NCBI GenBank assembly: GCA_027484655.1
Contig: JAIXSM010000031.1
Coordinates: 1-45,853 of the forward strand
Direction of reading: 5' to 3'
Length of the DNA stretch: 45,853 nt
Source: Hyphomicrobiales bacterium
GTDB lineage: Bacteria; Pseudomonadota; Alphaproteobacteria; Rhizobiales; Beijerinckiaceae
In this document: in pieces, positions 1 through 7,644 of the stretch
Numbering within the stretch: the first letter of the stretch is position 1
Layout of the letters: every line of letters starts with the position of its first letter
Notes under the pieces: model-generated
Seen by the model: the letters and a program-made list of their open reading frames with translations, nothing else
Told to the model about the DNA's origin: nothing
Database searches by the model: none
Translations under genes and position numbers: made by a program

Positions 1-311
1 CTTCTGCGTTCATGCCCGCGCCTTTCACATGTCCCGCGCCGCCCACTAGCGAAACGAGAAGTCGCCTCAGATAGACGTGCAACAGACGAAGAAGCAAGCG
101 CGGCGCGGCATTCGAGCCATGCGCCGGGAGCAAGGCTGCCGGAGCACGCAAAAGCTCGCCGGAAAAAACAGCGACGGAGCGCGCCACGTCGAACATTGAA
201 CCTGCGCGCCGGACGCAGACGCCTCATCTTGGCGCACAAGCGGGGATCGCATAAGCTCGCGTTCAATAACACGGGCGCCGCATGTCGCCTGCACACGAGG
301 AGAGAAACCCC
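1..311. other. No gene seen; upstream region of first binding-protein gene
   Basis: I see no convincing gene here. The short open frames on either strand lack a ribosome binding site and have the arginine- and serine-rich composition typical of out-of-frame GC-rich DNA. The right end carries a purine-rich ribosome binding site (gaggagag) 5 to 13 bases before the ATG at 312. Promoter elements for that gene probably lie here, but I could not pick a convincing -35/-10 pair. Confidence 0.5.
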
Positions 312-1346
312 ATGGATCGTTCCCGCAGCCGCGCCGTCGCCCTGGGCTTGGCGGGTCTGGCGCTTTCCGCGCCGGGCGCCGTCGCAGATCCGGTCGCTGA
401 CTTTTATAAGGGCAAAGAAATCAAGATGCTGATCGGCCAGCCGGTCGGCGGCGGCTATGACACGTACGCCCGCTGGTTCGCGCGACGCCTGCCTGATTTC
501 ATGCCGGGCAATCCCAGCGTCACGGTGCAGAACATGCCGGGCGCCGGCGGTGTGGTCATGACGAACAGCCTCGCCACCCAGCAGCCGCGCGACGGCACGG
601 TGATCGGCGCCGCTGCGGGCTCTGTGTCCACGTCCCCGCTCTTCGGCATGGCGGCGGCGCGCTTCGACTCCCGCGAACTGTCGTGGATCGGCAGCCTCAA
701 CAGCGAGGTTGGCCTTGTGGTGTCGTGGAAGGACTCGCCGATCAAGACCACGAAGGACATCTTCGAGAAGGAGTTCATCGTCGGCGGCTCGGCGGCGAGC
801 GACGGCAACGTGATCTTTCCCAGAACCATGAACCAGGTGCTCGGCGCGAAATTCAAGGTGATCCCGGGCTACGGCGGGACGACGAACGTCTCGCTGGCCA
901 TGGAGCGCGGCGAAATCCACGGAACCGGAAGCTGGCACTACTCCTCGATCAGCGTGAACAAGCCGCAATGGCTTCAGGACGGATCGATCAACGTTCTCGT
1001 GCAGCTCGCGCTGAAGCCGCACCCGAACGTGCCGAACGTTCCCACCATCATCGATCTGGCCCGCAACGCCGAGGAGCGCGCGGTGCTGGAGCTGGTGTTC
1101 GCGCAGCAGGACATGGGCCGCCCGGTGTTTGGGCCGCCCGGATTGCCCGCCGACCGGCTGAAGGCGCTTCGCGGCGCGTTCGACGCGTTCGTGCGTGACC
1201 CGAGCGTCCTTGCCGAGGCTGACAAGATGAAGCTGGAACTGAACAAACCCATGCCCGGCGAGGAGATCGCCCAGCTCGTGAGGCGCCTCTACGCGATGCC
1301 GCCGGAGGCGATCAAGAAAGCCAGCCAGGCGGTGGGCGGGGGCTGA
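312..1346 (+). CDS. TctC/Bug-superfamily periplasmic binding protein (orphan, copy 1)
   Basis: This predicted 344-residue periplasmic solute-binding protein resembles the TctC component of tripartite tricarboxylate transporters, a family that usually binds carboxylates. The N-terminus is a signal peptide (basic start, hydrophobic core, AVA cleavage-type motif). The mature part opens with DFYKGKEIKMLIG, then a glycine-rich GGGYDTYAR ligand loop, PGNP, QNMPGAGG and later AMERGE, a pattern shared by most binding proteins in this window. The start was put at 312 rather than 282 because a gaggag ribosome binding site lies just before it and the signal peptide begins there. No TctA or TctB membrane gene is adjacent. 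It is closely related to the convergent copy at 1831-2874: both carry WIGSLNSEVGLV and long stretches of similarity. The ligand cannot be read from the sequence. Confidence 0.9.
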   Translation: MDRSRSRAVALGLAGLALSAPGAVADPVADFYKGKEIKMLIGQPVGGGYDTYARWFARRLPDFMPGNPSVTVQNMPGAGGVVMTNSLATQQPRDGTVIGAAAGSVSTSPLFGMAAARFDSRELSWIGSLNSEVGLVVSWKDSPIKTTKDIFEKEFIVGGSAASDGNVIFPRTMNQVLGAKFKVIPGYGGTTNVSLAMERGEIHGTGSWHYSSISVNKPQWLQDGSINVLVQLALKPHPNVPNVPTIIDLARNAEERAVLELVFAQQDMGRPVFGPPGLPADRLKALRGAFDAFVRDPSVLAEADKMKLELNKPMPGEEIAQLVRRLYAMPPEAIKKASQAVGGG

Positions 1347-1373
1347 CCCCGCCCCTCGACGCCCAGGCTCCTG

Positions 1374-1619
1374 TCACCCGCGCTTGATACGCGCGGGCGG
1401 CAGCTTTGCGCGGAAGTGGGATGTCATGGTCCAGCGGCGACGACGGGTCGGCTGCTGCTCGGCGCTGGATGCGCCCAGTATTGCAAGGCGTTCGCGCGCG
1501 AGGCGGCGCATCTCGACCCATGCAGGATCGCACCGCGGCGTGGCGAGAAGCACGCGGTAATGCTGAACCAACTCATCGCGGCATGAGTCCGGCGGCAACG
1601 GGGACGCGATCTCTGTCAT
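1374..1619 (-). CDS. Small hypothetical protein, 81 aa
   Basis: This is a possible small cytoplasmic protein of 81 residues that I do not recognise. The first half has an acidic/hydrophobic pattern that could form helices (DELVQHYRVLL, then WVEMRRLARERLAILG), and the C-terminal third is rich in arginine and lysine. The ATG at 1619 was chosen because the mixed helical composition begins there; upstream the frame is arginine/proline-rich and looks non-coding. The ribosome binding site is weak. It lies between two convergent binding-protein genes and downstream of the 1764-1811 inverted repeat. It may be spurious. Confidence 0.4.
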   Translation of the reverse strand: MTEIASPLPPDSCRDELVQHYRVLLATPRCDPAWVEMRRLARERLAILGASSAEQQPTRRRRWTMTSHFRAKLPPARIKRG

Positions 1620-1763
1620 TGTGATGCGCTCATGAGGCCGGCGCGCCGGCGGGACCACGGGTCCGTCCGGACGCCTCCGTGGCGCACGCCTCACCCAGTC
1701 CGATCTGATTACCCGAAAATCCGGCCGTTTGGCGCCCGAATTGCGGATAATGCGTAAATCAAG

Positions 1764-1811
1764 GCTCGGCTGGAGTCGTTTAACTCAAGAGTCACGCAAC
1801 TCAAGCCGAGC
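1764..1811. repeat. Compound inverted repeat downstream of binding protein copy 2
   Basis: A 13-base arm at 1764-1776 pairs with 1799-1811 (GCTCGGCTGGAGT against ACTCAAGCCGAGC, one internal mismatch). The 22-base loop contains its own palindrome ACTCAAGAGT (1783-1792). Read another way it is two tandem sites, GAGTCGTTTAACTC and GAGTCACGCAACTC, whose starts are 16 bases apart. It lies 20 bases past the stop of the minus-strand gene ending at 1831, so a transcription terminator is likely, though there is no T-run. A tandem operator for the small downstream frame is the alternative. Confidence 0.6.
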
Positions 1812-1830
1812 GAATTGTCCGAACCGGTTC

Positions 1831-2874
1831 TCAGCGCCTGTTCAGGTCCGAGGTGTCGCTCGCGGCGATCGCCTTGTCGATGACGTCGGGCTTGGCCGCG
1901 TAGAGCTTGTCCAGGAGCGTGTGGATCTCCGCGCCGGTCATGGGGAGCGTCAGGTCGATGGAGCGGCGCTCGGCCTCAGCCGTGAACTCGGGATCCTTGA
2001 GGATCGCGTTGAACGCCGTGCGCAGGATGCGGGTCGCGTCCGCCGAAGCCCCCGGCGGGAGCATGAACGGACGGCCCATGGCCTGACGGGCGAACACGAG
2101 TTCGAGGATCGTGCGCTCTTCCTCGTTGCGGGCGAGTTCCGGGATGTTGGGAACGTCCGGGAACAGCGGGTGCTTGACCAGCGAGAGCTGGATCAGCGGC
2201 ACGGCCTGCTTGTCGCGGATCCAGTGCGGCTTCGTCTGGATCATGCTGGAGTAATGGTAGCTGCCGGTGCCCTGCACCTCGCCGCGCTCCATGGCCAGCG
2301 CGATGTCGCCCGTCCCCTTGTAACCCGGGATGATCTTGAACTTCGTGCCCACGATCCGGTTGAGAACGAGCGGGAAAATCACCGTGCCGGACGTCGGTCC
2401 GCCGCCGCCCACAACGAACTCGCGCTCGGTGATGTCCTTGAAGGACTTGAAGGGCGTATCGTGCCACGCGAGCACAAGCCCAACCTCGCTGTTGAGGCTG
2501 CCGATCCAGTTGTAGCGACGCGGATCGATGCGGATGCCCGGCGTCTTGAACAGTTGGCCCGTCGCTGTGCCGCCGCCCACCGTGCCGATGGCGGTGCCGT
2601 CCTTGGGCGCGACTTCGTACATGTAATTAGCGGCCACCAGCGTGCCGGCGCCCGGCATGTTCTGCGGCACCACGCGCGGATTGCCGGGCACGTGTTTGGT
2701 GAGATACTGGCCGAGGATACGCGCGTAGAGATCGTAGCCATCGCCCGGCGTTCCGCCGATGACCATGTTGATCGTCTTGCCCTTGTAGACGTTTTCGTCA
2801 GCGGCGCTGGCGAACCCGGCGCCGGCGACCAGCGCCAGAGTGGCAAGCAATGCGCGGCGAAGGCGAATGGCCAT
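1831..2874 (-). CDS. TctC/Bug-superfamily periplasmic binding protein (orphan, copy 2)
   Basis: This predicted exported solute-binding protein of 347 residues has a signal peptide (MAIRLRRALLATLALVAG, ending in FASA-AD). It then shows the window's shared signature: YKGKTINMVIG, GDGYDLYAR, PGNPRVVPQNMPGAG, PKDGTAIG and AMERGEVQGTG. The start at 2874 is preceded by a strong ribosome binding site, gggagg, six bases upstream; the frame extends further upstream but without signal-peptide character. Its closest visible relative is copy 1 on the opposite strand. It lies 87 bases after the NTF2-like gene on the same strand, so the two may be co-transcribed. No transporter membrane subunits are nearby. 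Confidence 0.9.
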   Translation of the reverse strand: MAIRLRRALLATLALVAGAGFASAADENVYKGKTINMVIGGTPGDGYDLYARILGQYLTKHVPGNPRVVPQNMPGAGTLVAANYMYEVAPKDGTAIGTVGGGTATGQLFKTPGIRIDPRRYNWIGSLNSEVGLVLAWHDTPFKSFKDITEREFVVGGGGPTSGTVIFPLVLNRIVGTKFKIIPGYKGTGDIALAMERGEVQGTGSYHYSSMIQTKPHWIRDKQAVPLIQLSLVKHPLFPDVPNIPELARNEEERTILELVFARQAMGRPFMLPPGASADATRILRTAFNAILKDPEFTAEAERRSIDLTLPMTGAEIHTLLDKLYAAKPDVIDKAIAASDTSDLNRR

Positions 2875-2961
2875 GTGTTCCTCCCGTTTCGTTAGGCGAA
2901 CCATGCCAAAATCCCATGTCCAGTTCAACAGCGCCCGCATGCGCCCGTGCGCGGTCCGCGC

Positions 2962-3360
2962 CTAGTTCAACACCCTGCGGGGAGCCGGCTCGCTGGACGT
3001 CTCTTTCGCCATGGGGCTGGCCTGATGATGAACCATCTTCCACCCCTCCTGCGTACGCACGAAACAATTCGTCGCGGCAAGCGCAAGACGCCCGATCCGC
3101 TCGATGCAAATGACCCGGGCGAAATCGCCGGTGGCGATCACCTGCTCATCGGTGCATGCGATTGGTGTGGGGCCCGCGTTCGCGAAAATGTCGCGGTAGG
3201 AGGCGACCACGCTCTCGCGGCCCGTGAGCGGACGCCAGCCGGGGTGGATGCAGGTCGCCCCTGCGTGAGCCCACAGCGCAGCCATGGCGTCGCCGTCGCC
3301 GCTCCGGAACGCCTGGTAGTAGGCGGCGTTCATGGCCAGGATCACGTTGTCTTCGTTCAT
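2962..3360 (-). CDS. NTF2-like / SnoaL-like fold protein, 132 aa
   Basis: This small cytoplasmic protein of the NTF2-like superfamily (SnoaL/DUF4440 type) belongs to a family whose cone-shaped fold holds a ligand pocket or a small-molecule enzyme site. The typical pattern is visible: an N-terminal helix with AAYYQAFRSGDGDAMAALWA, then HPGWRPLTGRESV, and later strands ending in NCFVRTQEGWKMVHHQAS. The ATG at 3360 has an aggtggag ribosome binding site seven bases before it. It precedes binding protein copy 2 on the same strand and is divergent from the copper storage gene. The specific reaction is unknown; a steroid isomerase-like or purely binding role is possible. Confidence 0.8.
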   Translation of the reverse strand: MNEDNVILAMNAAYYQAFRSGDGDAMAALWAHAGATCIHPGWRPLTGRESVVASYRDIFANAGPTPIACTDEQVIATGDFARVICIERIGRLALAATNCFVRTQEGWKMVHHQASPMAKETSSEPAPRRVLN

Positions 3361-3449
3361 GTTCTCCACCTCGCGCAGCCCGCGGGAACCGCCTGGCGTT
3401 GGCGTCGTTGAACTCAATTGAGCCGACCGAGCCTAACACGGGGGTCCCC

Positions 3450-3851
3450 ATGCACGCCCATGAGATGATCTCATCCCACCCGAACGTGAACGGCGACCCA
3501 AATGATGCGCTCATCGCCTGCGTGGAGGAATGCTACGCCTGTGCCCAGGCCTGCACGTCATGCGCGGATTCGTGCGTCGGCGAGGATACATCGCCAAACC
3601 TCACCCAGTGCATCCGGCTGAACCTCGACTGCGCGGATGTGTGCGCGGCCACGGGCGCCCTCGCCTCCCGTCGCTCCGGCGCGAACGGGCAAACGCTGCG
3701 CATGATGCTGGAGGCCTGCGCGGCCGCTTGCCGGATCTGCGGCGAGGAGTGTCACCGGCACGCGAGCCACCATGAGCATTGCCGGCTCTGCGCCCAGATT
3801 TGCCTGCGCTGCGCGCAAGCATGCGATCAAGCGCGGCGCACCTTCGCGTGA
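3450..3851 (+). CDS. Csp3-like four-helix-bundle copper storage protein
   Basis: This cytosolic copper-binding protein of 133 residues belongs to the DUF326/Csp family. These proteins form four-helix bundles whose core is lined with cysteines that hold many Cu(I) ions. Eighteen cysteines are visible, mostly as CxxxC and CxxC repeats along helices (CVEECYACAQACTSCADSC, then CRLCAQICLRCAQAC). There is no signal peptide, which fits the cytosolic Csp3 branch rather than exported Csp1. The start at 3450 follows a G-rich stretch (gggggt); the 17 upstream residues look non-coding. It is divergent from the NTF2-like gene. Its surroundings contain no obvious copper exporter or CueR regulator, so its regulation cannot be read here. 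Confidence 0.88.
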   Translation: MHAHEMISSHPNVNGDPNDALIACVEECYACAQACTSCADSCVGEDTSPNLTQCIRLNLDCADVCAATGALASRRSGANGQTLRMMLEACAAACRICGEECHRHASHHEHCRLCAQICLRCAQACDQARRTFA

Positions 3852-3899
3852 TCTTTGCTCCACGCGCTCATTAGAGCGGAAAGCTTTGCATTCCAGCGC

Positions 3900-3933
3900 C
3901 AGAACGCAAAGGGGCGGACCAACGGCCCGCCCC
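3900..3933 (-). terminator. Hairpin terminator for the bicupin gene
   Basis: The inverted repeat GGGGCGG (3911-3917) and CCGCCCC (3927-3933) lies 25 bases past the bicupin stop. In the minus-strand transcript it is followed by TTTGCGTT, a short uridine-rich tail. It probably also stops transcription of the copper storage gene from the other side. Confidence 0.5.
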
Positions 3934-3958
3934 AATGGTCAGCGCAAGACGCGTTGCG

Positions 3959-5155
3959 TCACTTCGGCTGGTAGAGCTTGTCTTCCATGCGCGAGACAAC
4001 GCCCTCGCGTGCGAGGGTCTCCTCGTACTCCTTGCGGATGTAGGGATCTTCAAGGTGGTAGGGAACGGCCTTCCCGCCCTTGTCGATATCCATCGCCCAC
4101 ACGTCCGCCATGGCTTCGCCGGGAACGCCCGGGCGCATGGCGTCGTGGTTGTTGGGGCCGAACCACGCGGTGAGGCGCAGCGGATCCTTCGAGATGCCGA
4201 AGTGCTGGTGGTACCAGTCTCCGCTCATCGGCGCCGCCGAGACAAGGCCGATGGGCTCGTAATCCTGCCGCAGCACCTTGTCGCCCCTGCCGTCCTTCCA
4301 TGGCGTCATGCCGAGGGGATCCGGCCACGTGTAGGTGTAGCCCTTGCCCTTCACGCAAATGAGCACCGCGGACGACGTGTGCTTGTGCGCCTTGGAATAG
4401 CGGCCGTTCTCGTGCTGGCCGATCCACAGGTGGAACCGCTGGGCGCCCATTTCGGGCTGGATGCGCCGATAGCCGGGCGAACGGCGGTTATCGAGCGGAA
4501 GCTCGCAGTTGATGATGTCGGCCATGTAGTTAGTGCGCTTCATGGCGAGTCCGCGCACCGGATCGGGCTCGATGTCATCCTTCTGCAGGAAGTAGTCGGA
4601 ATCGCCCGCGTAACGCTCCGTGAAGTTGAACGGGCAGTCGAACACGAAGCGCAGGTTGTCCACCAGGTTGATGATGTTGGGCGCAGACGTGCCGCACAGC
4701 AACAGCGCAGGCGCGTTCGTGGCGTTGACGAAGCGATGGTAGGCGTTGAGCGGAATGGAGAACAGCGCGCCGCGCTGCCATTCAAAGGTCTGCTTCTTGG
4801 CCTGCCCCTCGTTCCACACCTCGGTGGAGCCGCGCCCATCGATAACGAAAACCTGCTTTTCGTAGACATGCCGCTCGATGTTGAGGGCGCCGCCGGCCGG
4901 CACCTCGATCACATACATGCCCCACAGGCCTTCGGTGCCGTAGAGCTGAATGTAGGAGCCCTTGCCGCCCAGCCGCTTCCACGGCGCCATGGGCAGATCC
5001 TGCACGCGGCGTACGCCGATGCCGCGGTAGCACGGGACGCCCTCGTCCTCCATGAACCGGTCGTAGGGCATGGCGACGCGCTTGAACTTGCCAAAGCCAG
5101 CGTTCTCGCCAGCTTTGGGCTCGTGCCAATGGCCGCCGGCATCATCATGGGGCAT
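3959..5155 (-). CDS. Bicupin-fold protein, possible dioxygenase
   Basis: This cytoplasmic protein of 398 residues has two cupin barrels, the layout of gentisate-type ring-cleavage dioxygenases and related metal enzymes. The first barrel (about residues 60-190) contains IERHVYEKQVFVIDGRG with a single histidine in the usual metal motif. The second (about 270-370) keeps the HKH pair, loses the usual glutamate and has a third histidine in DWYHQHFG, so the metal site is probably C-terminal. The ATG at 5155 follows a strong agggagg site. It lies 74 bases after the ornithine cyclodeaminase homologue on the same strand, suggesting one operon. The substrate is unknown. A decayed relative of its N-terminus occurs at 30499-30804. 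Confidence 0.8.
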   Translation of the reverse strand: MPHDDAGGHWHEPKAGENAGFGKFKRVAMPYDRFMEDEGVPCYRGIGVRRVQDLPMAPWKRLGGKGSYIQLYGTEGLWGMYVIEVPAGGALNIERHVYEKQVFVIDGRGSTEVWNEGQAKKQTFEWQRGALFSIPLNAYHRFVNATNAPALLLCGTSAPNIINLVDNLRFVFDCPFNFTERYAGDSDYFLQKDDIEPDPVRGLAMKRTNYMADIINCELPLDNRRSPGYRRIQPEMGAQRFHLWIGQHENGRYSKAHKHTSSAVLICVKGKGYTYTWPDPLGMTPWKDGRGDKVLRQDYEPIGLVSAAPMSGDWYHQHFGISKDPLRLTAWFGPNNHDAMRPGVPGEAMADVWAMDIDKGGKAVPYHLEDPYIRKEYEETLAREGVVSRMEDKLYQPK

Positions 5156-5229
5156 GGATAAACCTCCCTGTTGTGGTTTGTTGAATACCTGACTACCGCG
5201 CCGCAGGCGGGCGCTCAAGTGTGCGCGCG

Positions 5230-6336
5230 TTAATTCCGGATCGTTTGCAAGAACATCTCCGTGGGGATCTCGTATCCGAGGCCGGCGGCCTTCGCGAGTT
5301 CGTACACGCGACCCGCCACGGCGTAGAACTGCGCGCCCTGAAGATTGCCGCGCTCGGACCACGTAATCTGCTCCGCCGACGTGCGCCCGGTCGTAGCGCC
5401 GCTCATGATGCCGGCAAGTGTGATGCGCTTTTCCGGCGCCATGACGCCGTGGGCTTTCTTGCCCCAGCGTCCGTCGCCGAACTTCGCCGTCTTCGGACGG
5501 GCCTCCCAGGCGATGTATTCATCGTCCAGCGCAAGTTCCGGCCGGCCGATGGGCGCGGGCGCATCGCCGAAACGAAGGTAAACGTCGGCACGGCGGATCG
5601 TCTCGGCGTCAGGCACGCCGCTGCCGCCGATGTTCAGCACGTGGGCGCCCGGCTCGATCAGCCGGCCGTCGAGCACGGGAACGGCGGAGTCTGTCAGCGC
5701 CGCAACGATGTCCGCGCCCTTGTAGATGTCCTCCGGGCGCTCGCACACTTGCACCTCGATATTGTACTTGGCCGCCATCTCGCGCCCGAACGCCTCGCGG
5801 TTGGCCTTCGTGGGACTGTAGACCTGAAGCTTCTCGATGTTGCGAACGGCCATAAAGGCCGCCATGTGCTCGCGCGCCATGCCGCCGGAGCCAAGCATCC
5901 CGACAACCTTCGCATCCTTGCGCGCCATGTACTTGACGCCGATGCCGCCATCGCCGGCGACGCGCATGTGCTGGAGCACGCCGTCGTTGATGAACGCCAG
6001 CGGCTCGCCGTTCTCGATGCTGGTGAGGAAGATGAGGCCGCAAAAAAGGCCCGGCCGTGTGCAGTATTTCTCCTGCGTGACCACGGCGCCGTCGCGCTGC
6101 TCGTAGATGATGTCCGACTTCATGCGGACTGCGAAATAGCCGCGCGTCGAACCTCCCTCCATGGAGCCGAACTGGTAGTTGCGGGTGGGATCGCTTGTGG
6201 GAATGCGGATGTCGATGCGTGGCCGGCAAACCGCCTCGCCCAGGGCGAGGTTGCGATAGGAGTCCTCCAGCGCGGCCATGGTGTCCTCGATGGTGAGAAC
6301 CTTCGCCACGTCTTCGTTGTTGATGATAAGCGTCAT
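5230..6336 (-). CDS. Ornithine cyclodeaminase / mu-crystallin family protein
   Basis: This NAD(P)-dependent enzyme of 368 residues belongs to the ornithine cyclodeaminase/mu-crystallin family. Members reduce cyclic imines, deaminate ornithine, or act on amino acids such as alanine. The Rossmann nucleotide site GMLGSGGMAREHM (about residue 145) is clear, with the family's MRVAGDGGIG-type helix before it and NIGGSGVPDAETI after it. The ATG at 6336 has a gggatgg site upstream. It appears to be the first gene of a two-gene unit with the bicupin and is divergent from the Bug protein at 6510. The pairing suggests catabolism of an amino- or imino-acid-like compound, but that is inference. Confidence 0.85.
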   Translation of the reverse strand: MTLIINNEDVAKVLTIEDTMAALEDSYRNLALGEAVCRPRIDIRIPTSDPTRNYQFGSMEGGSTRGYFAVRMKSDIIYEQRDGAVVTQEKYCTRPGLFCGLIFLTSIENGEPLAFINDGVLQHMRVAGDGGIGVKYMARKDAKVVGMLGSGGMAREHMAAFMAVRNIEKLQVYSPTKANREAFGREMAAKYNIEVQVCERPEDIYKGADIVAALTDSAVPVLDGRLIEPGAHVLNIGGSGVPDAETIRRADVYLRFGDAPAPIGRPELALDDEYIAWEARPKTAKFGDGRWGKKAHGVMAPEKRITLAGIMSGATTGRTSAEQITWSERGNLQGAQFYAVAGRVYELAKAAGLGYEIPTEMFLQTIRN

Positions 6337-6450
6337 CTTCCATCCCGGGATGTGTCCGGCGGTCGCAGGCGCGCCGGTTCATGGCGCCAAACCTACGGGG
6401 CGCCCGGCGCGCGGGCAAGCAGGTCGACCGGAGCGAACACGGGGACAGCC

Positions 6451-6478
6451 TTGCAAAAAGGCGCCGGAAGCCTAAACA
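6451..6478 (+). promoter_or_regulatory. Possible sigma-70 promoter for the Bug gene
   Basis: TTGCAA (6451-6456) and TAAACA (6473-6478) are separated by 16 bases and end 31 bases before the ATG at 6510, inside the divergent intergenic region. The match is imperfect, so this is a weak call. Confidence 0.25.
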
Positions 6479-6509
6479 CTGTGACACTCGCAAGAGGGGG
6501 AAACGAATA

Positions 6510-7493
6510 ATGAAAACGATGTTCCGAAACGTGCTGGCCGCATCGGCGGGCCTGCTTGCAGCCGGTCTGGCCGCCGCGTCGGCAAACGCGCAGGGTCAAG
6601 CCTACCCCAACCAGCCGATCCGTTTCATCATCACCCACCCGGCCGGCGGCCTGCCGGACACGGTCGCCCGTCTTTACGGCCGTCGCATCGAACAGCGCAC
6701 CGGGCAGTCGGTGGTGGTGGAGAACCGGGCCGGCGGCAACGGCGCGGTGGCGGTGAACGGGATGCAGAGCGCGGCCGCCAACGGCTACACGTTCGTGGTG
6801 ACCGACGGCGCGATCTGGTCGATCAACCCGATCATCAACCCGCAGCTCTCGTATTCCGTCAAGGATCTGAAGCCGATCGCCCACCTCGCCAACGCGCCGC
6901 TGTTCCTGGCGGTGCATCCGAAGGTGGAGGCCAACACCCTTGATGAGTTTATCGAGTTCGTGCGCGCGCGGCCGGGCAAGCTGAACTACGGCTCATCGGG
7001 CGTCGGCAGCAATCATCACCTCTCCATGGTGGCGCTGGCCGCAGCGCTGAAGCTTGACATGACGCACGTTCCCTTCAAGGGCACCGGCGAGTCTGTCCCC
7101 GCCCTGCTCGGCGGCCATGTGGAGGCGCTGTTCTCGGCGTATCCCTCGCTCATTGGCGCGAACGAGACCAAGCAGGTGAAAATGCTCGCGACCAACGGCG
7201 CCAAACGCTCATCGCTGGCCCCGAACCTGCCGTCCATCGCCGAAAAGGCGCCGGGCTACGACTACTCGGTCATCATCGGCATGTACGGACGCGCCGAGAC
7301 GCCGGACGAAGCGGTGAAGAAAATCGCGGCCGAGGTCGCCGAAATCGCCAAGGAGCCCGAGATGATCCAGCGGCTCACCACGCTGGGCGTGGAGGCAGTC
7401 GGCGCCGGACCGGACGCGTGGAGGCAGGCGCTCGACCAGGAGACGACCCGCGTTCGTCGCCTGATCGAGGAAACCGGCCTGAAACTGCGCTGA
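6510..7493 (+). CDS. Canonical Bug/TctC periplasmic binding protein
   Basis: This 327-residue exported solute-binding protein is of the classical Bug type, the one copy here that looks like the standard family. It has a signal peptide ending ASANAQG, then AYPNQPIRFIITHPAGG, the loop LPDTVARLYGRRIEQ, VVVENRAGGNG and, later, RPGKLNYGSSGVGSNHHL and VPFKGTGESVPALLGG, all well-known Bug landmarks. The ATG at 6510 follows agaggggg. Family members bind carboxylates, amides or aromatic acids and usually pass them to TctA/TctB, which are absent here. It is divergent from the ornithine cyclodeaminase-bicupin pair, so it may import that pathway's substrate. Confidence 0.92.
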   Translation: MKTMFRNVLAASAGLLAAGLAAASANAQGQAYPNQPIRFIITHPAGGLPDTVARLYGRRIEQRTGQSVVVENRAGGNGAVAVNGMQSAAANGYTFVVTDGAIWSINPIINPQLSYSVKDLKPIAHLANAPLFLAVHPKVEANTLDEFIEFVRARPGKLNYGSSGVGSNHHLSMVALAAALKLDMTHVPFKGTGESVPALLGGHVEALFSAYPSLIGANETKQVKMLATNGAKRSSLAPNLPSIAEKAPGYDYSVIIGMYGRAETPDEAVKKIAAEVAEIAKEPEMIQRLTTLGVEAVGAGPDAWRQALDQETTRVRRLIEETGLKLR

Positions 7494-7519
7494 TTTCGCG
7501 GGCAGTCCGCAAACAGGCG

Positions 7520-7553
7520 ATCCCGCGCCGGCGAAGGCTGGCGTGGGATTTAA
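7520..7553 (+). terminator. Rho-independent terminator after the Bug gene
   Basis: A long stem runs from ATCCC at 7520-7524 to GGGAT at 7545-7549, with CGCC/GGCG pairing inside, two G-T wobbles and a GAAG loop, followed by TTTAA. It lies 27 bases past the stop of the Bug gene and separates it from the sulfur operon. Confidence 0.6.
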
Positions 7554-7557
7554 CACA

Positions 7558-7577
7558 GAATAAATGTTGATTTATTC
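7558..7577 (+). promoter_or_regulatory. Perfect inverted repeat upstream of sulfur operon (candidate operator)
   Basis: GAATAAAT, four bases (GTTG), then ATTTATTC form a perfect two-fold repeat in a locally AT-rich patch. It sits about 68 bases before the rhodanese ATG at 7645. The size and symmetry fit a dimeric repressor. ArsR-type sulfur sensors such as BigR/SqrR commonly control rhodanese-YeeE operons in alphaproteobacteria, but no such regulator gene is in the window, so that link is inference. Confidence 0.5.
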
Positions 7578-7644
7578 AATCTACTTGCAGGTCGCGTTCA
7601 AAGTCTTTAGGAGAATGCGATCACGTTTGCTCCGGGAGGCGCAC

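Noticed and set aside
1729-2895. Open frame of 388 codons opposite binding protein copy 2
   Set aside because: Same reason: antisense shadow of a gene with signal peptide and family motifs on the other strand.
6341-6352. Perfect palindrome CATCCCGGGATG in the ornithine cyclodeaminase leader
   Set aside because: It coincides with the ribosome binding site; 12-bp palindromes of this composition are expected by chance in GC-rich DNA.
7564-7644. Upstream start for the rhodanese gene
   Set aside because: It would begin inside the AT-rich inverted repeat and lacks a signal peptide; the ATG at 7645 has a strong ribosome binding site and a proper signal peptide.
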